NCBI RefSeq assembly: GCF_046115505.1
Contig: NZ_CP170736.1
Span: 1,452,743 to 1,516,742 of the forward strand
From: Dellaglioa kimchii
GTDB taxonomy: Bacteria; Bacillota; Bacilli; Lactobacillales; Lactobacillaceae
DNA: 64,000 nucleotides
Reading direction: 5' to 3'
In this document: one piece after another, positions 32,455 to 41,042 of the stretch
How the letters are laid out: each line of letters starts with the position of its first letter
How positions within the stretch are numbered: the first letter of the stretch is position 1
The notes under the pieces: model-generated
What the model was told of the DNA's origin: nothing
Seen by the model: the letters and a program-made list of their open reading frames with translations, nothing else
The model's database searches: none
Program-made: the position numbers and the translations under genes

Positions 32455-34080
32455 ATGACAAAAGCACAAGATATGTTAAATAACCCATTTGTAAATAAAG
32501 GTACAGCATTTACAATGGAAGAACGTCGTGAATTAGGACTTATTGGTATGTTACCAGCTAAAGTTCAAACAATTGAAGAACAAGCAACACAAAATTACGC
32601 ACAATATTTAAGTAAAGAAACTGGTCTTGAAAAACGCCATTTCTTAATGGAATTATTCAATGCAAACCGTACACTATTTTTCTACTTAATGGGACAACAT
32701 GTGGCTGAATTTATGCCAGTTGTTTATGATCCAGTTGTTGCTGATTCAATCGAAGAATACAATGAAATTTATGTAAATCCACAAAACGCTGCATTCTTAT
32801 CAATTGATCATCCAGAAGATATCGAAGCAACATTAAAAAATGCTGCTGCAGGACGTGACATTCGTTTAGTCGTTGTGACAGATGCTGAAGGTATTTTAGG
32901 TATGGGCGATTGGGGTGTCAACGGTGTTGATATCGCAATTGGTAAATTAATGGTTTATACAGCTGCTGCTGGAATTGATCCTTCACAAGTTTTACCAGTT
33001 TCTATTGATGCTGGTACAAATAATGAAACATTATTGAATGATCCATTATACCTTGGTAACAAACATGCTCGCGTAACTGGTGACAAATACTATGACTTTA
33101 TTGATGGTTTTGTCCAAAGTACAAAGAACTTATTCCCAGAATTATTGTTACATTGGGAAGATTTTGGTCGTTCAAATGCTGCCAACATTCTTGAAAAATA
33201 TCAAAACGAAATCACAACATTTAATGATGATATCCAAGGTACAGGAATTGTTGTTTTAGCTGGTATCTTAGGCGCTCTAAGTATCACTAAAGGTTCAATT
33301 GTTGACCAAACAGTTATTACTTATGGTGCTGGTACTGCTGGTGTCGGAATTGCTAACCAAATTATGGACGAAATGAAACGCGCTGGTGTTTCAGAAGAAG
33401 ATGCTCGCAAACGTTTCTTCTTAGTTGATAAACAAGGATTGTTATTTGATGATACAGAAGACTTAACACCTGGCCAAAAAGAATTTACGCATAAACGTTC
33501 AGAATTTGCTAATGCTGATGAATTAACTTCTTTAGAAGCTGTTGTTAAAGCTGTTCAACCAACTGTTATGATTGGTACATCTACACAACCTGGTACATTT
33601 ACAAAAGAAATTGTTCAAGACATGGCTTCACATGTTGAACGTCCAATCATCTTCCCATTATCAAACCCTACAAAATTAGCAGAAGCTAAGGCTGAAGATT
33701 TGATTGCATGGACTGATGGTAAAGCTTTAGTTGCTACTGGTATCCCAGCTGATAATGTTGATTACAAGGGTGTTACTTACCAAATTGGTCAAGCAAATAA
33801 CGCACTTATGTACCCAGGTCTTGGATTTGGGATTATCGCTTCAACATCTTCAAGAGTTAATGGCGAAATCTTATCACAAGCTAGCCATGCTTTAGGTGGA
33901 ATCGTTGATACTACAGCCGTTGGTGCTGCCGTATTACCACCAGTAACACATTTAGCAGAATTCTCACAAACAATTGCTGAAGTAGTTGCCCAAAGTGTTG
34001 TTGACCAAAAATTAAACAAAGAAGCAATTACAGATGTTAAAAAGGCTGTCGCAGATATGAAATGGACACCTAAATACTAA
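32455..34080 (+). CDS. mleS: Malolactic enzyme
   Basis: A 541-residue NAD- and Mn-dependent enzyme that decarboxylates L-malate to L-lactate. It belongs to the malic enzyme family, with the malolactic-type N-terminus LNNPFVNKGTAFTMEERREL, metal-binding WEDFGRSNA and FNDDIQGTG near 260, and the Rossmann motif YGAGTAGVGIA near 295. The malolactic identity also rests on MleR and MleP next to it. ATG 32455 is 8 nt after GGAGG; ATG 32452 is possible. Malate decarboxylation raises intracellular pH and, with MleP, yields proton-motive force. Confidence 0.94.
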   Translation: MTKAQDMLNNPFVNKGTAFTMEERRELGLIGMLPAKVQTIEEQATQNYAQYLSKETGLEKRHFLMELFNANRTLFFYLMGQHVAEFMPVVYDPVVADSIEEYNEIYVNPQNAAFLSIDHPEDIEATLKNAAAGRDIRLVVVTDAEGILGMGDWGVNGVDIAIGKLMVYTAAAGIDPSQVLPVSIDAGTNNETLLNDPLYLGNKHARVTGDKYYDFIDGFVQSTKNLFPELLLHWEDFGRSNAANILEKYQNEITTFNDDIQGTGIVVLAGILGALSITKGSIVDQTVITYGAGTAGVGIANQIMDEMKRAGVSEEDARKRFFLVDKQGLLFDDTEDLTPGQKEFTHKRSEFANADELTSLEAVVKAVQPTVMIGTSTQPGTFTKEIVQDMASHVERPIIFPLSNPTKLAEAKAEDLIAWTDGKALVATGIPADNVDYKGVTYQIGQANNALMYPGLGFGIIASTSSRVNGEILSQASHALGGIVDTTAVGAAVLPPVTHLAEFSQTIAEVVAQSVVDQKLNKEAITDVKKAVADMKWTPKY

Positions 34081-34109
34081 AAAAAGCGTAGAGAGAAGGA
34101 CAATTAATT

Positions 34110-35078
34110 ATGGTATTTTTCCAATCAATTCAAAGTGTTTTAGTTGTTGTTTTGATGATGGTACTTGGATACATTTTACAAGTTAAAGGTTGGTTCGCTG
34201 ATTCATTTGGTGGCAATATCTCATCATTAATTACAAAAATTGCTTTACCAGCTTCAATTTTCGTTTCTGTTTTAAAATATTTAAAACGTGATCAATTAGC
34301 TGCATTGTCAGGTAGTTTACTCTACCCAGCAATTGCTGTTATTATCGGTTACTTAATTGCATGGGCACTTGTTCATATCTTGAACATCAAACCCGGTCGT
34401 CGTGGTATCTTCATGAATGCTGTTGTTAATGCAAATACAATCTTCATTGGTTTACCTTTAAATATTGCATTGTTTGGCGATAAGAGTATCTCATATTTCC
34501 TTGTTTACTATATTATTAATACAGTTTCAACATGGGCATTTGGTGTTTTCTTAATTTCAAATGATGATCCAACAAAAGATAAATCAGATAAAACGAAAAA
34601 GAAAATTAACTGGGCTAAAGTAATTCCAATGCCACTTGTTGGGTTCATCGTTGCATTAATCTTCTTGGTTCTTGCAATTCCAGTTCCTGATTTTATTAGC
34701 CAAACATTAGGTTATGTTGGCGGATTAGTTACACCATTATCATTAATCTATATTGGTATTGTGTTAGCTAAAGCTGGTTTGAAGAGTATCAGATTTGATC
34801 GTGATACAGTCGTTGCATTACTTGGACGTTTCATTTTATCACCAATCATTTTAATCGCTGTTATTCTTTTAGGTACACATTTAACTGGCGCAGATTTAGC
34901 ACCATTATTACAAAAAACTTTGATTGTTCAATCAGCTACACCAATGTTAGCCGTGTTACCAATCTTAGCTAATGAAGCACATGGAGACGTTAAATACGCA
35001 ACAAACATTGTTACAACAAGTACAATCTTGTTCATCATTGTTGTTCCTGTTTTAACAACACTTATCTCATTCATGTAA
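34110..35078 (+). CDS. mleP: Malate permease MleP (auxin efflux carrier family)
   Basis: A 322-residue membrane protein of the AEC family with about ten helices, carrying L-malate in, by uniport or exchange with lactate. It has the AEC N-terminal pattern MMVLGYILQVKGWFADSF and the crossing-loop VNANTIFIGLPLNIALFG near 108. ATG 34110 lies 29 nt after mleS behind GAGAAGGA. Co-transcribed with mleS. Confidence 0.92.
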   Translation: MVFFQSIQSVLVVVLMMVLGYILQVKGWFADSFGGNISSLITKIALPASIFVSVLKYLKRDQLAALSGSLLYPAIAVIIGYLIAWALVHILNIKPGRRGIFMNAVVNANTIFIGLPLNIALFGDKSISYFLVYYIINTVSTWAFGVFLISNDDPTKDKSDKTKKKINWAKVIPMPLVGFIVALIFLVLAIPVPDFISQTLGYVGGLVTPLSLIYIGIVLAKAGLKSIRFDRDTVVALLGRFILSPIILIAVILLGTHLTGADLAPLLQKTLIVQSATPMLAVLPILANEAHGDVKYATNIVTTSTILFIIVVPVLTTLISFM

Positions 35079-35094
35079 TATAAAATTTATTTAA

Positions 35095-35143
35095 AATAGA
35101 ACATCACTGATTACCTCTATAATTAGTGATGTTCTATTTTTTT
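35095..35143 (+). terminator. Terminator of mleS-mleP
   Basis: Stem AATAGAACATCACT (35095-35108) with AGTGATGTTCTATT (35125-35138), then a T-tract. Confidence 0.9.
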
Positions 35144-35224
35144 GCATATTAAATGGTAAGAATCGTTAAATCGGTTATAATAAAGGAACGGAAGTAACAT
35201 GATTAAACTTGTAGGAGTAAATAG

Positions 35225-35815
35225 ATGAAAACTAATAATAAAACATATCATATGAGTATTTTAGCGTTATTTATTTCAATCATTATTGTTCAAAATTTTG
35301 TGCCATTATTTGGTTATATTCCTGTTGGACCTTTAAGCATCACAACAATTCATATCACGGTGATTGTTGCTGCCTTAGTGTTTGGTTGGAAAGATGGCGC
35401 ATTTATCGGTGGCGTTTGGGGATTAATCACATTTATTAGGGCGTTTGTTTCGCCAACTAGTCCACTTGCACCAATTGTTTTTACAAATCCACTTATAGCG
35501 ATTGTGCCAAGAATTTTAATTGGAATTGTGACCGCGGTTATTTTTTACTTTTTATATAAATGGTGGAAAAATAAAACGTTAGCCATGATTATTGCCTCTG
35601 TTTTTGGTTCATTGGTTAATACGGTTTTAGTTTTAGGACTTATCTATCTCTTATATCATGGGCAAGCAGCTAATTTTTATAAAGTTGATATGGCACAATT
35701 ATTGCCATACATTATGGGACTAGTTGTTACAAACGGAATCCCAGAGATGATCTTAGCGGGGATTGTTGCCCCATTAATAGCAAGACCTTTACAAAAAATA
35801 GTTCGAAAAAGTTAG
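35225..35815 (+). CDS. ECF transporter S component, probably pantothenate (PanT-like)
   Basis: A 196-residue membrane protein with six helices. The pattern GYIPVGPLSITTIHITVIVA and LVFGWKDGAFIGGVWG in the first 65 residues is typical of S components, and this form resembles the pantothenate group. It would dock on the EcfA1-EcfA2-EcfT module at the start of the window. AGGAG lies before ATG 35225. A separate promoter is likely. Substrate specificity is inferred from similarity by eye. Confidence 0.72.
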   Translation: MKTNNKTYHMSILALFISIIIVQNFVPLFGYIPVGPLSITTIHITVIVAALVFGWKDGAFIGGVWGLITFIRAFVSPTSPLAPIVFTNPLIAIVPRILIGIVTAVIFYFLYKWWKNKTLAMIIASVFGSLVNTVLVLGLIYLLYHGQAANFYKVDMAQLLPYIMGLVVTNGIPEMILAGIVAPLIARPLQKIVRKS

Positions 35816-35849
35816 AGAGTAAAATGCGCGATGCTAATAGGTAAAAATA

Positions 35850-35897
35850 AAAAAGTTGTTAACAACGAATGAAATTTCGCTGTTAACAACTTTTTTA
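35850..35897. terminator. Bidirectional terminator
   Basis: A 15-bp stem AAAAAGTTGTTAACA (about 35850-35864) with its complement at 35881-35895, with A and T runs on both sides. It serves the S-component gene (+) and the 125-aa gene (-). Confidence 0.85.
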
Positions 35898-36272
35898 GTT
35901 GAATTTAGAAATGATTTTAGAATCTAATGTTCTATTTTCTAGTGCAATTAATGCGTCAATTATAGGCATGTGATGAATTTCAGTATCATCTGCTAGTAGA
36001 CTACTAGGAATAAAAAAGGTTGTTGAATAGTGATCACCTGCTAGATAATCACCATCAATTGTCTGACCTAAGATACAAACTTCGTCCCAGTTTAAAGAGA
36101 TAGTGTCAGGTGTTTTCAAGAAATTCATTGTTTCTAAAAATTGTGTTTGAAGTGAGCTGCCCGGAAATTGTAAATAGCCATCGTTTGTCTGACGGATATT
36201 TGAATTAAGTAATAATTGTTGTAGCGTTTGTGGTGCTGAATCTATCAGTTGACTTTTTAATTCTGTGAACAT
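35895..36272 (-). CDS. Hypothetical protein following the nuclease gene
   Basis: A 125-residue cytoplasmic protein, no signal peptide. The central part ISLNWDEVCILGQTIDGDYL and the loop GDHYSTTFFIPSSL have the look of a SUKH (SMI1/KNR4-like) fold, but the match is weak. ATG 36272 is 10 nt after GGAG; the GTG at 36281 is too close. It starts 20 nt after the end of the exported nuclease gene on the same strand, so they are one operon. A role as nuclease inhibitor or immunity protein is a guess from this arrangement. Confidence 0.6.
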   Translation of the reverse strand: MFTELKSQLIDSAPQTLQQLLLNSNIRQTNDGYLQFPGSSLQTQFLETMNFLKTPDTISLNWDEVCILGQTIDGDYLAGDHYSTTFFIPSSLLADDTEIHHMPIIDALIALENRTLDSKIISKFN

Positions 36273-36292
36273 GAATAACACACTCCTTTGAA

Positions 36293-36988
36293 TTAACGTT
36301 TATTCAAAATAGTAACATTAAATTTAATATTGCCCCAAGAAGTTGTACTTTTACCTTGCATTTGAATTGCTTTAGGGAAAAGGGACTTACCAGAAAAAAT
36401 TGGTGTCACCTGATAACGGACATGATCTCCTTTATCAACTGCTGCACGAACTGCGTTTTCATACTTGGTCATGTAGGGTGTATTAACAGGGTTTTGATAT
36501 AATGTGGCTAAATTTTCTTTTTTATCACCACTACCACCAAGTTGTCGACCGATTAAATGTCCGCGGGAATGAAAATAAGGTGACAGCCCTGATACAAAAC
36601 CAGTTGGTCGAATTGAAGCATCTGCTGATGACCCTCTAGATTCTAAAGCCTTAACTAAAAGAGCATTTGCCTGAGTAGCACGACCAAGAGTGTCAAGTGC
36701 GCCATATTTAATCCAACCGTTGGCATTATCTGCAAGATCACTTTTTGAAAAGGTTGGTGCACCATTATCCACAATTCCATTAACGGCTTTGCTGCTATTA
36801 ATGGAACTAGTATTTGCTGTTCCTGTCCCATTTTTAACATTGACTGAAGTTGAATTGCCATTTGTTTGCAGCAAATCTTTTACAGTACTAGGTAGTTTAC
36901 CGCTGAAAAGGGAGACAACTAAAATGACAGCAAGTCCAATTAGATAATTACGTGTTCGATTCTGAATATAACGTTTCTTTCGTTTCAT
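36293..36988 (-). CDS. DNA/RNA non-specific endonuclease (EndA-like), membrane-anchored
   Basis: A 231-residue protein. An N-terminal membrane anchor (about 14-30) follows a very basic start MKRKKRYIQNR. A low-complexity linker rich in Ser, Asn and Thr (40-70) leads to a beta-beta-alpha-metal nuclease domain. The DRGH motif is SRGHLIGRQLGG (His144 as general base), with ENLATLYQNPVN as the metal Asn segment. EndA of Streptococcus degrades one strand during DNA uptake and also attacks host DNA. Competence, nutrition or defence roles are possible here; no com genes are in the window. Confidence 0.88.
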   Translation of the reverse strand: MKRKKRYIQNRTRNYLIGLAVILVVSLFSGKLPSTVKDLLQTNGNSTSVNVKNGTGTANTSSINSSKAVNGIVDNGAPTFSKSDLADNANGWIKYGALDTLGRATQANALLVKALESRGSSADASIRPTGFVSGLSPYFHSRGHLIGRQLGGSGDKKENLATLYQNPVNTPYMTKYENAVRAAVDKGDHVRYQVTPIFSGKSLFPKAIQMQGKSTTSWGNIKFNVTILNKR

Positions 36989-37077
36989 AAAATTAACTCC
37001 AACTCTTTTTCTTTTAGTGTAGCATGGAATTAAAAAAAGTTATCAACAATTTATAGTGATAACTTTTCAGATGAAGC

Positions 37078-38055
37078 TTATTTTTCAAAAGGATATTTAT
37101 AGCCCCATTGTTCACGAGCTTGCGTCATTATTGACATAACGTTTGTTGTTTTTTCTAAGAATGGGTTAGGATTTAAATTACCCAAAACCATATCTTGAAC
37201 ATCTTTAATTTCATAATTCATGGCTTGTTTTGTCTGACCGGCAGTGATATCTGTAGTCGTTCCATCAGATAATACAAGGGCAGCTTTATTAGCTCGGGGA
37301 TAATCGTAAACAGTAAAGTAACCACCTTCATATGCAATGATACCCATTTTAGGCATTTTAGCTCTGAACGTTAAGGCAACAGTTGCGAGTTCATCATTGG
37401 CATTTCGTAAACTAATCGTTTCAGATTCATCAACACCGGATTCGAACAAATTCATTGCTGAACCTGTGATTTCAGGTGTAGCTGTCATGAATTGACGGAC
37501 AAAGGCTAATGCATAGACACCGATATCTAGTAATGCGCCACCAGCTAAATCAGGATTAAAGAAACGATTTGTTGGGTCGGGTTCTTTAAAACTGCCGAAT
37601 GAGGCTTGGACCATTTTTAATTTGCCTAATTTTTTTTCTTCAGCTACTTCAATAATTTTTTTATAAAGTGGCATATGATAAACAGTCATTGCTTCTTGTA
37701 AAATCAAGCCTTTTTCTTCAGCCAAATCAGTTGCCTGTTTAAGTTCAGCACTAGTCATGGTGATTGCTTTTTCACTTAAGACGTGCTTGCCAGCTTTAAG
37801 TGCAGCCAAGATTGTTTCGATATGGTAGTTGTGAGGTGTTGCAATGTAAACGATGTCAATTTCATCATCGGCTAATAAGTCTTCATAGTTACCATAAGCA
37901 TGTGGAATATTAAATTCGTTAGCAAAAGTCTGTGCTTTTTCTAAGTTTCTTGAGCCAGCAGCATAGATTTCACCAAATGGTTGATCAAAGTAAGTTGCAA
38001 AGCTGTGAGCGATGTTACCAAGTCCAATAATTCCCCAATTTAAATTTTTTGTCAT
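37078..38055 (-). CDS. Gfo/Idh/MocA family oxidoreductase
   Basis: A 325-residue NAD(P)-dependent oxidoreductase. The Rossmann motif is GIIGLGNIAHSF at 8-19. The usual EKP catalytic motif reads SEKAITM near 94, Pro replaced by Ala. The substrate domain has GGALLDIGVYALAF near 173. RBS GGAG before ATG 38055. It resembles the dihydrodiol-dehydrogenase-like group common in lactobacilli. A monocistronic unit; substrate unknown. Confidence 0.9.
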   Translation of the reverse strand: MTKNLNWGIIGLGNIAHSFATYFDQPFGEIYAAGSRNLEKAQTFANEFNIPHAYGNYEDLLADDEIDIVYIATPHNYHIETILAALKAGKHVLSEKAITMTSAELKQATDLAEEKGLILQEAMTVYHMPLYKKIIEVAEEKKLGKLKMVQASFGSFKEPDPTNRFFNPDLAGGALLDIGVYALAFVRQFMTATPEITGSAMNLFESGVDESETISLRNANDELATVALTFRAKMPKMGIIAYEGGYFTVYDYPRANKAALVLSDGTTTDITAGQTKQAMNYEIKDVQDMVLGNLNPNPFLEKTTNVMSIMTQAREQWGYKYPFEK

Positions 38056-38190
38056 TATGTTCTCCTATCTCATTTAAGATAGGTCAAGCTTAACAGAAAT
38101 TTAATAAAAAGAGAAAAAATACGATGGTAATGGATATAGAATTAGGGTAAAATAAGTGAAACAATTAAATGTATAGGGACGGGTGTACTA

Positions 38191-38868
38191 ATGAAAAAGA
38201 AAAATGGTCGGGGGATTTTTGTAAAGAACGGTAAAATTCAAGTTGCAAATATTGTTGTTTTAATTTTAATTCTTGGTATTATTACAGTCGTTGTTTCAAT
38301 GAACGTTCATAAAAAGAATGTTGCTCGAGATGAATCTATTGCGACGTCATTATCAACCTCAAAAATTGAAGCAAGTGAATCAGCAAAAAAAGCAGCAGAA
38401 GAAGCTAAAAAGCAAGCGTTTATTAAGAAAGTAGCACCTGAAGCACAAAAAATGCAAAAAAAATATAAAGTCTTTTCTAGTATTACAATTGCACAAGCTA
38501 TCTTAGAATCTGATTGGGGAACGAGTTCTTTAGCTAAAGACTACAATAACCTATTTGGAATCAAAGGAACGGGCGCACGTGCAAAAGATTTCAAAACTAA
38601 AGAACAAGAAAAAGATGGTACATGGAAGACCGTTACAGCTAAATTTATCGTCTTCAAAGACTGGGACGAAGCAATTATGTCTCATTCAAAATTATTAGCT
38701 AATGGAAATACATGGAATAAAACACAATTCGCTGACGTTCTTTCTGCAGCAACTTACGAAGATGCTGCAGCAGCTTTAGTGGTTGATGGGTACGCAACAG
38801 ATAATGATTATAGTACAAAATTAACAGATATCATTAAACAATATCAGTTAGATAAATATGATAAATAA
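38191..38868 (+). CDS. Membrane-anchored GH73 N-acetylglucosaminidase
   Basis: A 225-residue peptidoglycan hydrolase. A membrane anchor spans about 18-37, then an Ala/Lys/Glu-rich coiled linker (45-78), then the GH73 (FlgJ/LytG-like) domain. The catalytic Glu106 is in AQAILESDWGTSSLA, and YNNLFGIKGTG follows. The family cuts the GlcNAc-MurNAc bond in cell wall turnover or separation. The start is ATG 38191 behind GGGACGGG. No SH3 or LysM wall-binding domain is present. Confidence 0.9.
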   Translation: MKKKNGRGIFVKNGKIQVANIVVLILILGIITVVVSMNVHKKNVARDESIATSLSTSKIEASESAKKAAEEAKKQAFIKKVAPEAQKMQKKYKVFSSITIAQAILESDWGTSSLAKDYNNLFGIKGTGARAKDFKTKEQEKDGTWKTVTAKFIVFKDWDEAIMSHSKLLANGNTWNKTQFADVLSAATYEDAAAALVVDGYATDNDYSTKLTDIIKQYQLDKYDK

Positions 38869-38914
38869 ACGGGATTAATGTCAAGTATAATAACGATAAA
38901 TGAGTAGATTCAAA

Positions 38915-38943
38915 TTGAAATTACCCTTATATTATGTTATTCT
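38915..38943 (+). promoter_or_regulatory. Promoter of xpt
   Basis: TTGAAA (38915-38920), 17-nt spacer, TATTCT (38938-38943). Confidence 0.6.
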
Positions 38944-38965
38944 TAAGTCATTCAAAACCGGAATG

Positions 38966-39004
38966 TAGCTTTTTTACTTATACCGAAGTGAAAAAGCTAT
39001 TTTT
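38966..39004 (+). terminator. Terminator in the xpt leader (possible attenuator)
   Basis: Stem TAGCTTTTTTACTT (38966-38979) with AAGTGAAAAAGCTA (38986-38999), one mismatch, loop ATACCG, then TTTTT. It lies inside the xpt 5' leader if the 38915 promoter is used. Confidence 0.7.
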
Positions 39005-39045
39005 ATACCCAAAAAAATATAAATGGCAAGAGGAGCGTACCCCAC

Positions 39046-39618
39046 GTGAAACTTTTAGAAGACAGAATTATGCAAGATGGTATTGTATTACCAGGAGATG
39101 TATTGAAGGTCGATCAATTTTTAAATCACCAAGTTGATCCCGATTTAATGTTAGCAATGGGTGTGGAATTTGCTGAATTATTCAAAAATGAAAAAATTAC
39201 TAAAATTTTAACAGTTGAATCATCAGGTATTGCCCCAGCAGTATTCGTTGGGTTACAATTTCATGTTCCTGTTGTCTTCGCACGTAAAAATAAGAGTGTT
39301 ACGATGCAAAATGATTTATATTCTGCTTCTGTCTACTCGTACACAAAGAAAGTTGAAAATACGATTGCTGTTGCCAACAAGTTTTTAGGTGAAAATGATC
39401 GTGTTTTAATCATTGATGACTTCTTGGCAAACGGTCAAGCAGCTGAAGGGCTCTTCCAAATTTGTGACGAAGCTAAGGCAGAAATTGCTGGAATTGGAAT
39501 TGTAATTGAAAAATCATTCCAAAAAGGTGCCGAATTAATTCATGAACGTGGCGTACGTTTAGAATCACTTGCTAAAATTTCATCATTTGATGGTGATCAA
39601 GTTCATTTTGAAGATTAA
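39046..39618 (+). CDS. xpt: Xanthine phosphoribosyltransferase
   Basis: A 190-residue purine-salvage enzyme that makes XMP from xanthine and PRPP. The PRPP-binding loop is VLIIDDFLANGQAAEG near residue 122. The N-terminal LEDRIMQDGIVLPGDVLKVD is typical of Xpt. GTG 39046 follows AGAGGAG. It is monocistronic here, without pbuX. A terminator hairpin in the leader suggests attenuation, but no purine riboswitch was recognised. Confidence 0.93.
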   Translation: MKLLEDRIMQDGIVLPGDVLKVDQFLNHQVDPDLMLAMGVEFAELFKNEKITKILTVESSGIAPAVFVGLQFHVPVVFARKNKSVTMQNDLYSASVYSYTKKVENTIAVANKFLGENDRVLIIDDFLANGQAAEGLFQICDEAKAEIAGIGIVIEKSFQKGAELIHERGVRLESLAKISSFDGDQVHFED

Positions 39619-39625
39619 ATTAAGG

Positions 39626-39653
39626 AAAAGAGCATAATTGTGCTCTTTTTTAT
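39626..39653 (+). terminator. xpt terminator
   Basis: Stem AAAAGAGCA (39626-39634) with TGCTCTTTT (39641-39649), loop TAATTG, T-tract. Confidence 0.85.
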
Positions 39654-39757
39654 TTTCTTATAAAATTGTTAAATTATGGTTGTTAAAACTTGATTGCCCC
39701 GCGGGATAACAGTATGATTAAGGGTATAAAGCCAAAGTAGAAAGTAGTGAACATATA

Positions 39758-40897
39758 GTGGAAAAAAAAGTTATCTTTCCTGGAAGCACATTGGGAATAA
39801 TCGGAGATAGTCCAACGGGTGCAATGTTGGCTATGGCTGCAAGAAATTTAGGATTTAGAATCGCAGCGTACAGTCAAAATGAAGTTAGTGAGACCCTTCA
39901 ATTAGCAGATTATTCTGTTGTAGGTAAGATGAATGATAAGGATAAATTGAAAGAATTCGCTGAACGAACAGATATTGTGACGTATGAATCTGAGCACGTC
40001 AGTTCAGAAGTGATTGAATATATTTCAAAATATACTTATGTGCCACAAAAGTATAATGCATTAGAAATTATGCAAGACCGCTTGTTGGAAAGAGCTTTTT
40101 TTGAGCAGTTAAATATTAATATTCCACCTTTCGAAACGATTGTATCATTAGAGGATGTATATAATTCTGTACTTTCAATTGGGTATCCTAGCGTTTTAAA
40201 ACCAATCCAAAAGGGATTTGGTAAAAGTTACCAGAGTGTTCTCAATACGCAAGCTGATATTTCAGATGCTGCGTACTTGGTTGAACGTGGCACCTATATT
40301 TTAGAATCATGGATTCCGTATGAACAAGAAATCTCGATGGTTCTTATCAAAAATGGTAAGGAAATTAATTTTTTCCCAGCTGTTGAAAACAAATATCGTG
40401 ATCATCGATTACATGAATCAATTGTGCCAGCTAATTTAGATACAGAAATTTCTGCTGAAATGCATAAAATTGCCATTAAAGTTGCGGAAAATCTAGATTA
40501 TACAGGTGCATTAGAAATTGGCTACTTTGTAACTAAATCAGGTGCAATTTATGTTAAACGAATCGTACCTGCTATGCATCAATCAGGATATGTTTTTGAT
40601 AAAGCAACAAACGTCAGCATGTATGAACAGCATTTACGTGCCATTTGTGGATTACCACTATCAAAAGTGAAATTTCTTGCACCAACTGTTATGGTGTCGT
40701 TAAAAGAAGAAGAACGTGCTGATTTAAAGACGCAGTGGGTTCTTAAAAATAATTGGTATTACCATTTTTATCGTTACCCTGAAAATCATAAATTAGATCG
40801 TGCTGGGCATATTTTAGTACAATCAGATTCAGTCCGAGAAGCATTGAATCAAATTGAAGATACAGGTATCTGGGATAAAAAAGAAACAACAAATTAA
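39758..40897 (+). CDS. PurK-like ATP-grasp protein, divergent
   Basis: A 379-residue protein with the three-domain layout of N5-carboxyaminoimidazole ribonucleotide synthetase: GSTLGIIGDSPTGAMLAMAA at the start, TYESEHVSSE near 95, and ATP-grasp from about 110. Key active-site pieces are altered. The flexible loop usually KxRxxGYDGKG reads KPIQKGFGKSYQ, and the metal-site block NExAPRPHNSGH reads VKRIVPAMHQSGY. So canonical PurK activity is doubtful. GTG 39758. No purE or pur operon is nearby; pcrA follows. It may be a re-purposed ATP-grasp ligase. Function unknown. Confidence 0.75.
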   Translation: MEKKVIFPGSTLGIIGDSPTGAMLAMAARNLGFRIAAYSQNEVSETLQLADYSVVGKMNDKDKLKEFAERTDIVTYESEHVSSEVIEYISKYTYVPQKYNALEIMQDRLLERAFFEQLNINIPPFETIVSLEDVYNSVLSIGYPSVLKPIQKGFGKSYQSVLNTQADISDAAYLVERGTYILESWIPYEQEISMVLIKNGKEINFFPAVENKYRDHRLHESIVPANLDTEISAEMHKIAIKVAENLDYTGALEIGYFVTKSGAIYVKRIVPAMHQSGYVFDKATNVSMYEQHLRAICGLPLSKVKFLAPTVMVSLKEEERADLKTQWVLKNNWYYHFYRYPENHKLDRAGHILVQSDSVREALNQIEDTGIWDKKETTN

Positions 40898-41042
40898 ATG
40901 AAATTGGAAGGATGAATCGTTTTGAATCGATTCGTCTTTTTTTATGAATAAATTGAGACATATATTATATAAAAATTAAAGAAGTTAAGGCGTTTTTTTG
41001 CTATAATAAATAATGACTGATTTATAGAGAGGATTGATTAAT

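Noticed and set aside
36690..36947. 85-codon frame antisense to the nuclease gene
   Set aside because: Shadow of the Ser/Thr/Asn-rich linker of the nuclease; hydrophobic only because of the complementary codons.
38944..39045. Purine riboswitch upstream of xpt
   Set aside because: Expected from family knowledge, but the leader is too short before the hairpin and lacks the conserved P2/P3 loop pattern.
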